From: Bacteroidota bacterium
GTDB lineage: Bacteria; Bacteroidota; Bacteroidia; Chitinophagales; Saprospiraceae
Length of the DNA stretch: 37,884 nucleotides
Assembly (NCBI GenBank): GCA_009908745.1
Contig: JAAAOU010000096.1
Span: 1 to 37,884 of the forward strand
Direction: 5' to 3'
Made by a program: the position numbers and the translations under genes. This document shows positions 7,948-17,300 of the stretch, one piece after another; within the stretch, counting starts at the first letter, position 1; each line of letters starts with the position of its first letter. The notes below the pieces were generated by a model. The model did not search any database. It saw only the letters and a list, made by a program, of their open reading frames with translations, and had not been told where the DNA came from.

Positions 7948-9354
7948 ATGCATCTACGAATCGTAACCGTTTCACTGCTGCTGTTCTCTTGGGGGGCAGC
8001 GCTGCAGGCTCAAGTTTCCCCCGCGGCTAAAGTCGTGGGCTATTTGCCGTGCTACCGTTTTCCCGTAGTGGAGGACTTGCAGCTGGACAAGCTCACGCAC
8101 CTCTGCATTGCTTTCGCCAATCCTGATGCCTATGGCCGCCTGCAAACGGAAGGCATTGATATCAAGCCGGTAGTCAAGCGGGCGAAGCGCGATAGTGTCA
8201 AAGTCCTTATTTCTCTGGCGGGGGGAGGTTTGCGGGAGGAATGGAAGACCGCTTGGAAGCAATACTTGCAGCCTTGGAACCGCCCTTTGCTGATCAACAA
8301 TATCGTACAGTACGTTCGCGAACATAATCTGGATGGCGTGGACGTGGACCTGGAGTGGGGGGACGTAGATGAAAATTACAGCCCCTTTATCTTGGCGCTG
8401 AGCCGGGCATTGCAGGCCGAAGGTAAAATCATGTCCATAGCGGTGCCGGCCAAACACCGGTACAAGCATATGAGTAAAAAAGCCCTAGCCAGCGCTGACT
8501 TTGTCAACATCATGGCTTATGACTTGACGGGGCACTGGGCACCAGACCGGCCGGGGCCGCACGCGCCTTACCTGCTGGCCAAATCCGCTTTGAAATACTG
8601 GAAGAGCCAAGGCTTGCCGAAGAAAAAGCTCGTGCTTGGTTTGCCTTTCTACGGTTGGGATTTCAGCAGCAAACGGGTGCGTTCCATGAACTTTGCGGAA
8701 ATCGTAGCCGAAAACCCCGCCTTCGCCCATCAAGACCAGATGGGTAAGGTCTATTACAACGGCTTGACGACCATTACGGCCAAAACCGAATTGGCGATGC
8801 AAGAGGCAGGCGGGGTAATGATTTGGGAGATTGGGCGGGATGCGTTCGGAACGCCTTATTCGCTGCTTACGGCTATTGCCAAGACCGTACACAGCCCGGC
8901 AGGAGCAGCGCACGAACCCATAGAAGCGGAGGAAATAACAGGAACCAAAACTTCTCCGCTAGCCGAAGCCCCCCTGCCGCCTCGGCCTGAGCTGCCTGAC
9001 GCTATGGTAGAAGGCGATTTCGGGCAAGAGCCACTCCCGACGACGGACACTGATCCCCACTCACTTCAGGTTCAAGTGTATCCAAACCCTTTCAAAGACA
9101 GCGTGACCATCTCCAACGAAGAGGAGCATCTGTTGGAATTGACCCTGACCAATCAGGAAGGCCGGGTATTGCACCAAGCCGACCTGTTGCCAGGCAGCGC
9201 CATCAGCTGGGATACCGACAGCTTCCCCCACGGGCACTACACCTTGTCAGCGGTGGTGGAAGGCAGGCAACAATCTAAACAATTGGTGAAAATGGTGGAA
9301 GTCAAGGAAGAAACGGAAGGGCGTTCTGTGCTGCGCAATTGGACGGTGGACTAA
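7948..9354 (+). CDS. GH18 chitinase-like glycoside hydrolase with T9SS type A sorting domain
   Basis: This is a secreted family 18 glycoside hydrolase of 468 residues. A signal peptide (about 1-22, LLLFSWGAALQAQ) precedes a TIM barrel (about 27-320). The catalytic motif DGVDVDLE is at 129-136 with the acid/base E136 intact, and VLISLAGGG (86-94), FVNIMAYDLTGHW and KLVLGLPFYGWDF are also conserved. A proline-rich linker leads to a C-terminal T9SS domain (VQVYPNPFKDSVTISN ... GHYTLSAVVEGRQQSKQLVK), so the enzyme is exported across the outer membrane. The substrate is probably chitin or another GlcNAc polymer; a role in binding or turning over peptidoglycan-derived or N-glycan chains is also possible. 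The frame starts at 7912, but the ATG at 7948 gives the clean signal peptide. Its TAA overlaps the stop codon of the convergent gene. Confidence 0.93.
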   Translation: MHLRIVTVSLLLFSWGAALQAQVSPAAKVVGYLPCYRFPVVEDLQLDKLTHLCIAFANPDAYGRLQTEGIDIKPVVKRAKRDSVKVLISLAGGGLREEWKTAWKQYLQPWNRPLLINNIVQYVREHNLDGVDVDLEWGDVDENYSPFILALSRALQAEGKIMSIAVPAKHRYKHMSKKALASADFVNIMAYDLTGHWAPDRPGPHAPYLLAKSALKYWKSQGLPKKKLVLGLPFYGWDFSSKRVRSMNFAEIVAENPAFAHQDQMGKVYYNGLTTITAKTELAMQEAGGVMIWEIGRDAFGTPYSLLTAIAKTVHSPAGAAHEPIEAEEITGTKTSPLAEAPLPPRPELPDAMVEGDFGQEPLPTTDTDPHSLQVQVYPNPFKDSVTISNEEEHLLELTLTNQEGRVLHQADLLPGSAISWDTDSFPHGHYTLSAVVEGRQQSKQLVKMVEVKEETEGRSVLRNWTVD

Positions 9355-10067
9355 AGCATGAAATCCGCCCAGTACTGATAGTCTTTAATCGGCCAGCATC
9401 GGGCGTCTTCGCTAGCGGGGCCGAGCTCCATGAGCGGGTAAGAGATAATAGCCCGCCCCTTTTTGACGGAAGCGATAATCCCGAAGCAGTCTTCCTCGTC
9501 TACGCCTTCTATGCCTACTACCTCCACGGGGGTGCCGTGTGGCAGCTGGGTGAAAATCAACCCGGCGGCCACGGCTGGCAACGGGTACTGCACTTCGTTG
9601 CGGAAGAAATCCAACCAATTGTCCAGGTCACTGCTACTAGGGTTCTTCATCATGATCCGATGGATACGGGTAGCTTGCTGGTCTTTTTCGATATCCCCCC
9701 AAAAGTAGCGGTGGTAGACCGCGCGCTGGGCGGCCGTTGCTTCTTCAATCGTGTCTCTGGGGGATGCCGTTTGCAGCTCTTCGGCCAAGAACTCGAAGGA
9801 AGGGAGGGGCGACTCTTCGCAAAGCATTTTCAAGAACGCTTCGGGCAGGGCAGCGATGGTAGGGCTATCCAACTCAATCGAATAGATAACGCGGTTTCCG
9901 TCTGTCAGTGCTTCCTCGACTCGGCCGTGCCAACCTTTGGTACTGATCCCCGGAAAGCCCTGCTTGTCCAGCTGGTTGTCGGCGGTAACCGCCACTACAC
10001 TGCCCGCCGGAAACTTGGGGGAGTAGACAGGGTACCACTCTTCATCCTCGAAATACTCGTAACTCAT
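9351..10067 (-). CDS. Protein with C-terminal CcbP-like calcium-binding domain
   Basis: This is a cytoplasmic protein of 238 residues without a signal peptide. The C-terminal part (about 148-238: DLDNWLDFFRNEVQYPLP, GTPVEVVGIEGVDEEDCFGI, KKGRAIISYPLMELG, PIKDYQYWADF) follows the pattern of the cyanobacterial calcium-binding protein CcbP family: an acidic loop, a beta-barrel with a PL-E motif, and an aromatic tail. The N-terminal part (about 16-75) looks like a small SH3-like beta domain (GSVVAVTADNQ, GWHGRVEEAL, VIYSIELDSPT). The middle is helical. The domain call rests on remembered family pattern, so it is moderate. The gene lies downstream of carB on the same strand (99-base gap) but has no evident link to it. 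Confidence 0.78.
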   Translation of the reverse strand: MSYEYFEDEEWYPVYSPKFPAGSVVAVTADNQLDKQGFPGISTKGWHGRVEEALTDGNRVIYSIELDSPTIAALPEAFLKMLCEESPLPSFEFLAEELQTASPRDTIEEATAAQRAVYHRYFWGDIEKDQQATRIHRIMMKNPSSSDLDNWLDFFRNEVQYPLPAVAAGLIFTQLPHGTPVEVVGIEGVDEEDCFGIIASVKKGRAIISYPLMELGPASEDARCWPIKDYQYWADFML

Positions 10068-10165
10068 GGCGTATTGATCGTTCGTTCCATTCAGTCAGAA
10101 CGTACTGGCGCGGGGCTTAGTTTTACGCCATACCGGTATTCAGGCCAATTTGGGCAAACGGAGAC

Positions 10166-12982
10166 CTACCGCGTGAGGTACATGTAGCGTTGGCGGTCCA
10201 GCTCGCGGAAGAAGGGGTCGCTCAAATCCTTGATGAACCGGATGCCCTCGCCGGTGGAGCGCATCTCCGGCCCCAGGTTCTTGTCCACATTCGGGAATTT
10301 GTTGAAGGAGAACACCGGCACCTTGATTGCGAAACCACCAGGCCGGGGCTTGATGTCAAAGTCCTTGAGCTTATGGGTGCCCATCATCACCTTAGTGGCG
10401 ATATTCAGATAGGGCACTTGGTAAGCCTTGGCTATAAAGGGCGTGGTGCGCGAGGCTCTCGGGTTAGCTTCGATCACATAGACCTTGTCGTCTTTAATAG
10501 CAAACTGAATATTGATCAGCCCCCGGATATCGAGCGCCTTGGCCAGTTTTTCAGCATACTCCACCATTTTGTTGACGGCTGCTACAGACAGGCTGTAGGT
10601 CGGCAGCACAGCGGAACTGTCCCCGGAGTGCACGCCGGCCGGCTCGATGTGCTCCATGATACCCATGATGTGCACTTCGTCGCCGTCACAGATGGCATCA
10701 ATTTCCGCTTCTTTTGCCCGGTCGAGGAATTGGTCGATGAGTACCCGGTTGTCAGGCAAATGCTTGAAGATGCTCAGCACATGGCGCTCCAGCTCTTCGT
10801 CGTTGATGACGATGCGCATGCGTTGGCCGCCTAAAACATAGGAAGGCCGCACGAGCGCCGGGTAGCCCGTCTGCTGGGCGATGGCAAGTGCTTCGTCGGC
10901 GTCGTTGGCTACACCGTATTCTGGGTAGGGTATTTCAAGTTCTTTCAGCAGGTCGGAGAAAGCCCCCCGGTCCTCCGCCAAGTCCATGTTCTTAAAACTA
11001 GTGCCGATGATGTTGTACCCTTTTTCATCCAGCGTCTCGGCCAGTTTCAGAGCCGTTTGCCCGCCGAGTTGTACAATAATGCCATCCGGCTTTTCCAATT
11101 CCAGCACTTCTTCCAGGTGCTCCCAGAAAACAGGCTCGAAGTAGAGCTTGTCTGCCACATCGAAATCGGTAGACACCGTTTCCGGGTTGCAGTTGACCAT
11201 TACCGATTCGTAACCGGCTTCTTTGATCGCCAGCAGGCCGTGGACGCAGCAGTAGTCAAACTCTATACCCTGCCCGATGCGGTTGGGGCCAGAGCCCAGT
11301 ACTACGATTTTCTTCTTGTCGCTTGGCACGCTTTCGTTCTCGGTGTCGAAGGTGGAGTAGAAGTAAGGGGTTTGCGCCTCAAATTCCGCCGCGCAAGTAT
11401 CCACCATCTTATAGGTACGGCGTATGCCCAAGTTTTTGCGGTAGGTGCTGACTTCCTGCTCTTTGATGCGCAGCAGCCAAGCGATTTGGGCATCGGAGTA
11501 GCCTACTTCTTTGAGCTCGCGCAGGAAGTCTTCGGGGAGGTCCTCCGCCACGTTGTAGCGCATCAGCTGCTGCTCCATTTTCACCAGCTGCTTGATCTGC
11601 TTGATAAACCAAGGGTCAATACGGGTCAGCTTTTGGATGGTCTTTTCGGGCACACCTAGCCGCAGCGCGTCTTTCAGGCGGAAAATGCGGTCCTCGCTGG
11701 GGTGCTCAAGCCGCTCCAGGATGTCCGCGGTCTTGATCCACTCTTTCTTGTCGGCGCCCAGGCCCATGCGGTTGTTCTCCAGCGACTGGCAGGCTTTCTG
11801 AAGCGCCTCTAAGAAATTGCGGCCAATAGCCATGACCTCGCCTACGGACTTCATTTGCAGGCCGAGGCTGTGGTCCGCACCGTGAAACTTCGAGAAGTTC
11901 CAGCGGGGCATTTTGACGATCACATAGTCGAGTGTAGGCTCGAAGTAAGCGGAAGTATTTTGCGTGATCTGGTTTTTCAGCTCGTCAAGCGTGTAACCGA
12001 TGGCCAGCTTGGCAGCAATTTTGGCAATGGGGTAGCCGGTGGCTTTACTGGCCAGTGCAGAAGAGCGGGAGACGCGGGGGTTGATCTCGATGACGATCAG
12101 CTTCTCGTCGGCTGGGTTGATGGCAAACTGTATGTTGCAGCCGCCGGCGAAGTTGCCCAGCGAGCGCATGGCTAGAATGGCTTCGTCCCGCATTTGCTGG
12201 TAAGCGCGGTCGGATAAGGTCATAGCCGGCGCGACCGTGATGCTGTCGCCCGTGTGTACCCCCATGGGGTCGAGGTTTTCTACCGTACAAATGATGACCA
12301 CGTTGTCATTAGCATCGCGCAGCAGTTCCAGCTCAAACTCTTTCCAGCCCAACACGGCTTTTTCGACCAGTACTTCGTGGGTAGGGGACATGTTGAGCCC
12401 CCGCCGCAGGGCGGCGTCAAATTCTTCTGCCGTATGCACAAAGCCACCGCCGCTACCGCCCAGGGTATAAGAAGGGCGGATCACCAAGGGGTAGCCGATT
12501 TCCTGCGCGGCCTCCTTGCCTTCCAAAAAAGAATTGGCAATTCGAGAAGGCGCTACGCTCAGCCCCATTTGGATCATGTGCTTGCGGAACGCCTCCCGGT
12601 TCTCAGTCAGCTCGATCGCGTCGAGGTCTACGCCGATCAGCCGTACGTTGTATTTGTCCCATACGCCCTGTTTGCCGGCTTCTATGGCCAAGTTCAACGC
12701 GGTCTGCCCACCCATGGTAGAGAGTACGGCGTCGAATTCCCGTTCTTCAAGAATCTGGACAATGCTCTCCACCGTTAGAGGCAGCAAGTAGACATGGTCG
12801 GCGGTCACCGGGTCGGTCATGATGGTCGCCGGGTTGTCGTTGATCAGCGATACCTCAATCCCTTCTTCCCGCAGGGAGCGGGCGGCCTGCGAGCCGGAAT
12901 AGTCAAATTCGCAGGCTTGGCCAATGATAATCGGGCCGCTGCCTATGATGAGGACAGACTTGATGGAGTTGTCTTTTGGCAT
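10166..12982 (-). CDS. carB: Carbamoyl-phosphate synthase large subunit, lacking the MGS-like domain
   Basis: CarB makes carbamoyl phosphate from bicarbonate, ammonia (from the small subunit CarA) and two ATP, for pyrimidine and arginine synthesis. Both duplicated halves are present: half one has SVLIIGSGPIIIGQACEFDY and MGGQTALNLA, half two has KIVVLGSGPNRIGQGIEFDY and QLGGQTALKLA, each with its ATP-grasp domain (TLGGSGGGF; VLGGQRMRIV) and an oligomerisation region between. The protein is about 938 residues, against about 1070 in E. coli. It stops soon after GPEMRSTGEGIRFIKDLSD, so the C-terminal MGS-like domain that binds UMP, IMP and ornithine in E. coli is absent; a short CarB is known from other Bacteroidota. 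The start is set at the ATG at 12982 (MPKDNSIKSVLI). carA is not in the window. Confidence 0.97.
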   Translation of the reverse strand: MPKDNSIKSVLIIGSGPIIIGQACEFDYSGSQAARSLREEGIEVSLINDNPATIMTDPVTADHVYLLPLTVESIVQILEEREFDAVLSTMGGQTALNLAIEAGKQGVWDKYNVRLIGVDLDAIELTENREAFRKHMIQMGLSVAPSRIANSFLEGKEAAQEIGYPLVIRPSYTLGGSGGGFVHTAEEFDAALRRGLNMSPTHEVLVEKAVLGWKEFELELLRDANDNVVIICTVENLDPMGVHTGDSITVAPAMTLSDRAYQQMRDEAILAMRSLGNFAGGCNIQFAINPADEKLIVIEINPRVSRSSALASKATGYPIAKIAAKLAIGYTLDELKNQITQNTSAYFEPTLDYVIVKMPRWNFSKFHGADHSLGLQMKSVGEVMAIGRNFLEALQKACQSLENNRMGLGADKKEWIKTADILERLEHPSEDRIFRLKDALRLGVPEKTIQKLTRIDPWFIKQIKQLVKMEQQLMRYNVAEDLPEDFLRELKEVGYSDAQIAWLLRIKEQEVSTYRKNLGIRRTYKMVDTCAAEFEAQTPYFYSTFDTENESVPSDKKKIVVLGSGPNRIGQGIEFDYCCVHGLLAIKEAGYESVMVNCNPETVSTDFDVADKLYFEPVFWEHLEEVLELEKPDGIIVQLGGQTALKLAETLDEKGYNIIGTSFKNMDLAEDRGAFSDLLKELEIPYPEYGVANDADEALAIAQQTGYPALVRPSYVLGGQRMRIVINDEELERHVLSIFKHLPDNRVLIDQFLDRAKEAEIDAICDGDEVHIMGIMEHIEPAGVHSGDSSAVLPTYSLSVAAVNKMVEYAEKLAKALDIRGLINIQFAIKDDKVYVIEANPRASRTTPFIAKAYQVPYLNIATKVMMGTHKLKDFDIKPRPGGFAIKVPVFSFNKFPNVDKNLGPEMRSTGEGIRFIKDLSDPFFRELDRQRYMYLTR

Positions 12983-13072
12983 TATCCTGTTTTTATTTGC
13001 CGGGTTGGGCGCAGTTTTCAAATTGCGTGCAAAGATACAACAGCAACGCTAGCTATTAAAATACAGGCTGAC

Positions 13073-13780
13073 TTATTTCACGACCTCAAACGGTTGGCTG
13101 TCGGAATAGTACTCCGCGGCAGCCCGCAGGCGGATGCCTGACAGTTGGGTGTCGCGGCTTACTTTGCGGACCAAATACAGGGTATGCGGCCCGGGGGAGA
13201 GTTTGCGCAGCCGCAGGGGGTGGAGTTTGATGGTGTCGTCGAATTGCGGGCCTGGCAAGGTGATGCTTTCCGCTTTGTTTTGCGCGTCGCTGAACAGCAA
13301 AACGAGCCGTTCGCCTTCCTGCAGCGGCTGCCCGTGCAAGTACAGCTTCATGCCATCGCTCAGGCTGGCACTGCCGCCTATGATGTCGAAGGAGTCGACA
13401 GCAGGGAGCTGCAGTTGGTAGGAGGTTGGTTGCCCGCCGGGTGGGGAAAAAGTAAAGGTGTTGCGCGGTTGGTAAGGGCTGGTGTTGTCCAAGCGATAAC
13501 GGGTGAGGCCCTGCGGCAGCGCATGGGCGTTCATCTCTTCCGACTCGAACTGTACGGGCTGCGGCAGCGATATGGGTTGGGCTGTCTTGAGGCTGTCCCC
13601 TTGCCGGAAAGAAGCCGAAGCCGTGCATTGCTGTTGGGGGGCGATGTAGCGTACGTAGAGGTCCGCAAAGAGTAGCGCTGCCGGTTCTTCGTCCTTTGGG
13701 GCAGGGGCGTCCTGGCAAGCGTTAAGAAAGAGGAGTGCCAATATCGAGCACATGGGCAGTGGCAGTGAAGCTAGCTTCAT
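13073..13780 (-). CDS. Putative lipoprotein of unknown function
   Basis: This protein of 235 residues begins with a lipoprotein signal (MKLASLPLPMCSILALLFLNACQ) with the lipobox cysteine at about position 22. I do not recognise the family. The mature part is beta-rich (YRLDNTSPYQPRNTFTF, SYQLQLPAVDSFDIIGG, GMKLYLHGQPLQEGERLVLL, GPHTLYLVRKVSRDTQLSGI), like an Ig-fold or carbohydrate-binding sandwich, but no motif decides this. The chosen ATG at 13780 is the one that yields the lipobox. A box TACTTTTG (13799-13792) lies just upstream on the minus strand. It is in line with carB (about 90 bases upstream of it) but probably unrelated in function. Confidence 0.78.
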   Translation of the reverse strand: MKLASLPLPMCSILALLFLNACQDAPAPKDEEPAALLFADLYVRYIAPQQQCTASASFRQGDSLKTAQPISLPQPVQFESEEMNAHALPQGLTRYRLDNTSPYQPRNTFTFSPPGGQPTSYQLQLPAVDSFDIIGGSASLSDGMKLYLHGQPLQEGERLVLLFSDAQNKAESITLPGPQFDDTIKLHPLRLRKLSPGPHTLYLVRKVSRDTQLSGIRLRAAAEYYSDSQPFEVVK

Positions 13781-13791
13781 GTTTTTGGAAG

Positions 13792-13799
13792 CAAAAGTA
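13792..13799 (-). promoter_or_regulatory. Candidate -7 promoter box for the lipoprotein gene
   Basis: The minus strand reads TACTTTTG, a match to the Bacteroidota -7 element TAnnTTTG. It would give a very short leader before the ATG at 13780. No clear -33 TTTG is seen at the usual distance, so the call is weak. Confidence 0.3.
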
Positions 13800-13858
13800 A
13801 TAAACGAGACACTAATTCTCGGCTTGTCGCGTAGAGGACGAAGCACAACAATTATCAT

Positions 13859-14305
13859 TTTAGGAAGGAACCCTTATATTTGTGCCTTGTGAACGAAATT
13901 CCCTCCCCCAAACCAAGTTCTTGAAAGCGGCTTTTATCGGTTATTTTTAATAGCCAGAAAACTGTTTAATCAGCGCCAAGGTGTCCACTTGGTAAAGAGA
14001 AAACAAAACAGGTAGCTTGTCAGAAACCTGACTTATCTTAAAAAAGGAATCTGTAGGCTTACCATAATCTATTACATTTGATCCCATCAATCCAACAACC
14101 GCTGAAACAGGCTGCTTGCAGGGTAGGGTGCGGGAAATTTCGGCTGCCCGACAAATAAAAGTCGGAATCTGCCCCCTATCTTAGCGCGCAATTATGGATA
14201 TTCGCGCTGCTGAGTACTATTCGTAGTTTGGCTTGGCAGGAAGGAAAATATGCTAACATTATTGAACCCTTGGATTCAATAGAATTTTTTAAAACAGGAA
14301 ATTTT
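13859..14305 (+). promoter_or_regulatory. Upstream region of the TonB receptor locus with two candidate promoter boxes
   Basis: This gene-free region of about 450 bases carries two TAnnTTTG matches on the plus strand, TATATTTG at 13875-13882 and TACATTTG at 14073-14080. Either would start a transcript with a long leader (roughly 420 or 220 bases) before the receptor gene at 14306. Neither has a textbook -33 TTTG. A small inverted repeat GTCAG/CTGAC lies near 14017-14032. Nothing else recognisable is here. Confidence 0.35.
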
Positions 14306-17300
14306 ATGGTACGTTATTTACTGTTAATTTTTGCACTCACGGTCTCGGGTGTGGCTGCTTTCGGGCAGACCTCGCTGCAGGGCAAAGTGGTGGACGATAC
14401 CGGAGAACCCGTTATCTTCGGCTCCGTCGCCCTGTACAAAAACGAGGTGCTCATTACGGGTGCAGAGACCGACTTTGACGGCAACTATGCCTTCAACGAG
14501 CTTGACCCCGGTACGTATGACCTTGAAGTGAGCTACGTTGGCTTGACGACTAAGCGCGTGAACGGTATTCAGGTGTTTGCCGGCAAAGCCAACATTTTGA
14601 ACGTAGAAATGACTTCCGACGCCGTCACACTCGAAGGGGTCGAAGTCGTTGACTACAAAGTCCCGCTCGTCGAAGCGGACAACACTACTCAGGGCGGTAC
14701 GCTGACTAGCGAGCAGATCAAGAACCTCCCTACTCGTAACATTAACGCGTTGGCCGCTCAGACTGCGGGTATCGCCTCATCGGACGAAGGGGACGCCATC
14801 GCTATCCGAGGTTCCCGGAGCAACGCTACGGACTATTACGTAGACGGTATCCGTGTACGCGGTAACTTGGTGCCTGAATCCGAGATCGAGCAGCTGCAAG
14901 TCATCACCGGCGGTATTGAAGCACAGTACGGTGACGTGACCGGTGGTGTGATCTCTATTACCACCAAGGGGCCATCTAGGAATTGGTCCGGTGGCGTGGA
15001 AGTGGAGACCTCCGAATTCACCGACCCTTACAACCAGCGCTTGATCGGATTCAACCTCTCCGGGCCGCTGATTAAAAAAACGAGTGACGATGGCAAGCGT
15101 GAAAAGTCTATCCTCGGTTTTCGCCTGGCTGGCCGTATCACCGATCAACTCGACGACGACCCGCCGGCGACCAATATCTTCCAAGTCAAGCCAGAAGTAC
15201 TCAACGAGCTGCAGGCGAACCCAGTAACCGATAGAGATGGTGTCGACTTTACGGCGGCGGATTTCATCGATAATGGGGATGTTAATGTGTTGGACATCAA
15301 CCCGAATGAAAACTTTTTGCGTTATGCGGGTACGGGCAAAATTGACGCCCGCCTCAGTGACAATATTGATATTACGCTTTCCGGCCAAGTCAACCTGTCG
15401 GAGAATACCTTCACGCCCGGTGGCTGGCAGCTGATGAACACGCAGAACAACCCGACTTCGTTCAGCGACAACTACCGTGGTAACTTCCGCTTCCGCCACC
15501 GTCTAGGCCGCGGCGGGCAGCAAGGGGAAGACGGGCAGACGAAAGGCTCCCTGATTCAAAATGCATCTTATACCCTGCAATTTGGCTATGAGCGCCGCGA
15601 CACAAGACTCTACGACCCCCGCCACGGCGACAACCTTTTTGACTACGGCTACATCGGGGAGTTTGTGCAGGAATGGGTGCCGAGCTGGGAAACCCGGCTA
15701 GTGTTTGATGATGCGGGTACACCAATCGATGTGATCGGCGTACACACGGACTACACGCCCGTGTTCCGCGATTACGATCCGAACCAGGATATCAACCCCG
15801 TACTAGCCAACTACAATAATACTTTCCTTAACGACGAAGGGGGATACGACTTGCCAAGCAATATCCCTAGCATGAATACCTTCAACGGGGATGTCAACGA
15901 TATATTCAGCAACTCTTGGGGGCTGCATACGAATGTAGGCTCTGTCTACAACTTGAACCGTACTTTCGCGCAGGATGTCTACACCCTGCAGGCTCGTACT
16001 TCTTTCGACCTCGTACCTGGCGGCTCTGACAAAGGCCGGCACAGCATACAGATGGGCGTTTGGTACGAGGAGCGGATCAACCGCAACTACGATATCAACC
16101 CGCGTGCGCTTTGGCTGCTAGCTCGACAGCTTGCTAACGAGCACATTCAGGGGGTTCCCTTTGGCGACGACAACCTGCCGATCAGCGACACGCTCGATAT
16201 TGTGCCCGTCACAACCGTTAACGGCGATACCGTTACCAACGGCTTCACCGGGGAGCCGCTCTTTGGCGCCTTGCACGACGTAGAGATCGCACCGGGCGAA
16301 GGTGCCCGTTTCTACGAACAAGTGCGCCAAGTCGCCGATGTGGGGCTGCGCGAGTTCGTCAACGTCGATGCGTTGAGCCCCGATCAGTTGAGCCTCGATA
16401 TGTTTTCCGCCCGAGAATTGACGGACTTCGTGAATAACGGCTCGCCTATTCTCGACTACTATGGTTATACCTACTTGGGGGAAGTTTTCAATGGTACTTT
16501 TGATGATTTCTTTACCGCCCGGGACGAGAACAACGTGCGCACCTTCCCGGTAGCGCCTTTCCGCCCTATTTACGGTGCGGCATTTATACAGGATAAGTTT
16601 ACGTTTAAAGACATCATCTTCCGTCTTGGTGTGCGGGTAGACCGCTATGATGCCAACACCAGCGTATTAAAGGATAACTACTCCTTGTACGATATTCAGG
16701 GCGCCGGAGATTACCACGCGGAATTTGGTGGCGAAGCACCGGGGAACATCGGTGATGACTTTAAGGTATACGCCGACGAAACCGGAGAGGAAGTTGTGGC
16801 TTACCGTAACGAAGACGAGTGGTTCCAGCCCAACGGCAACCCGGTTAACAACCCCTCCTTGATTTTCCAAGGCGGTACGGTCAACCCTGTTTACGCCAAC
16901 CCCAACGCCCGTGACAACGACAACTACATCAAAGAGCCGGGCTTTGACACGGATGCTTCTTTCGAAGACTACGAAGTGCAGGTAAATGTGATGCCACGTT
17001 TGGCCTTCTCTTTCCCGATCTCGGATGAAGCCAACTTCTTTGCGCACTACGATATACTTGTGCAGCGTCCGCCTTCTAATTCTATCGCCACGGCACTGGA
17101 TTACTTCTACTTCTACGACCGGCCCAATCTGGACAAGAACAACCCGAATCTGCGGCCGGAGCGTACGATCGACTATGAGGTAGGTTTCCAGCAGAAGCTG
17201 AGCAACTCTTCTGCCCTGAAAATCTCTGCTTACTACAAGGAGATGCGGGACATGATTCAGCTGCGCACCTTCTTCCCGGTACCGGTCATCGGCCAGTACA

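Noticed and set aside
14228-14305. Longer N-terminus for the TonB receptor from the upstream in-frame ATG
   Set aside because: The added 26 residues would precede and mask the signal peptide, while the ATG at 14306 starts it cleanly.
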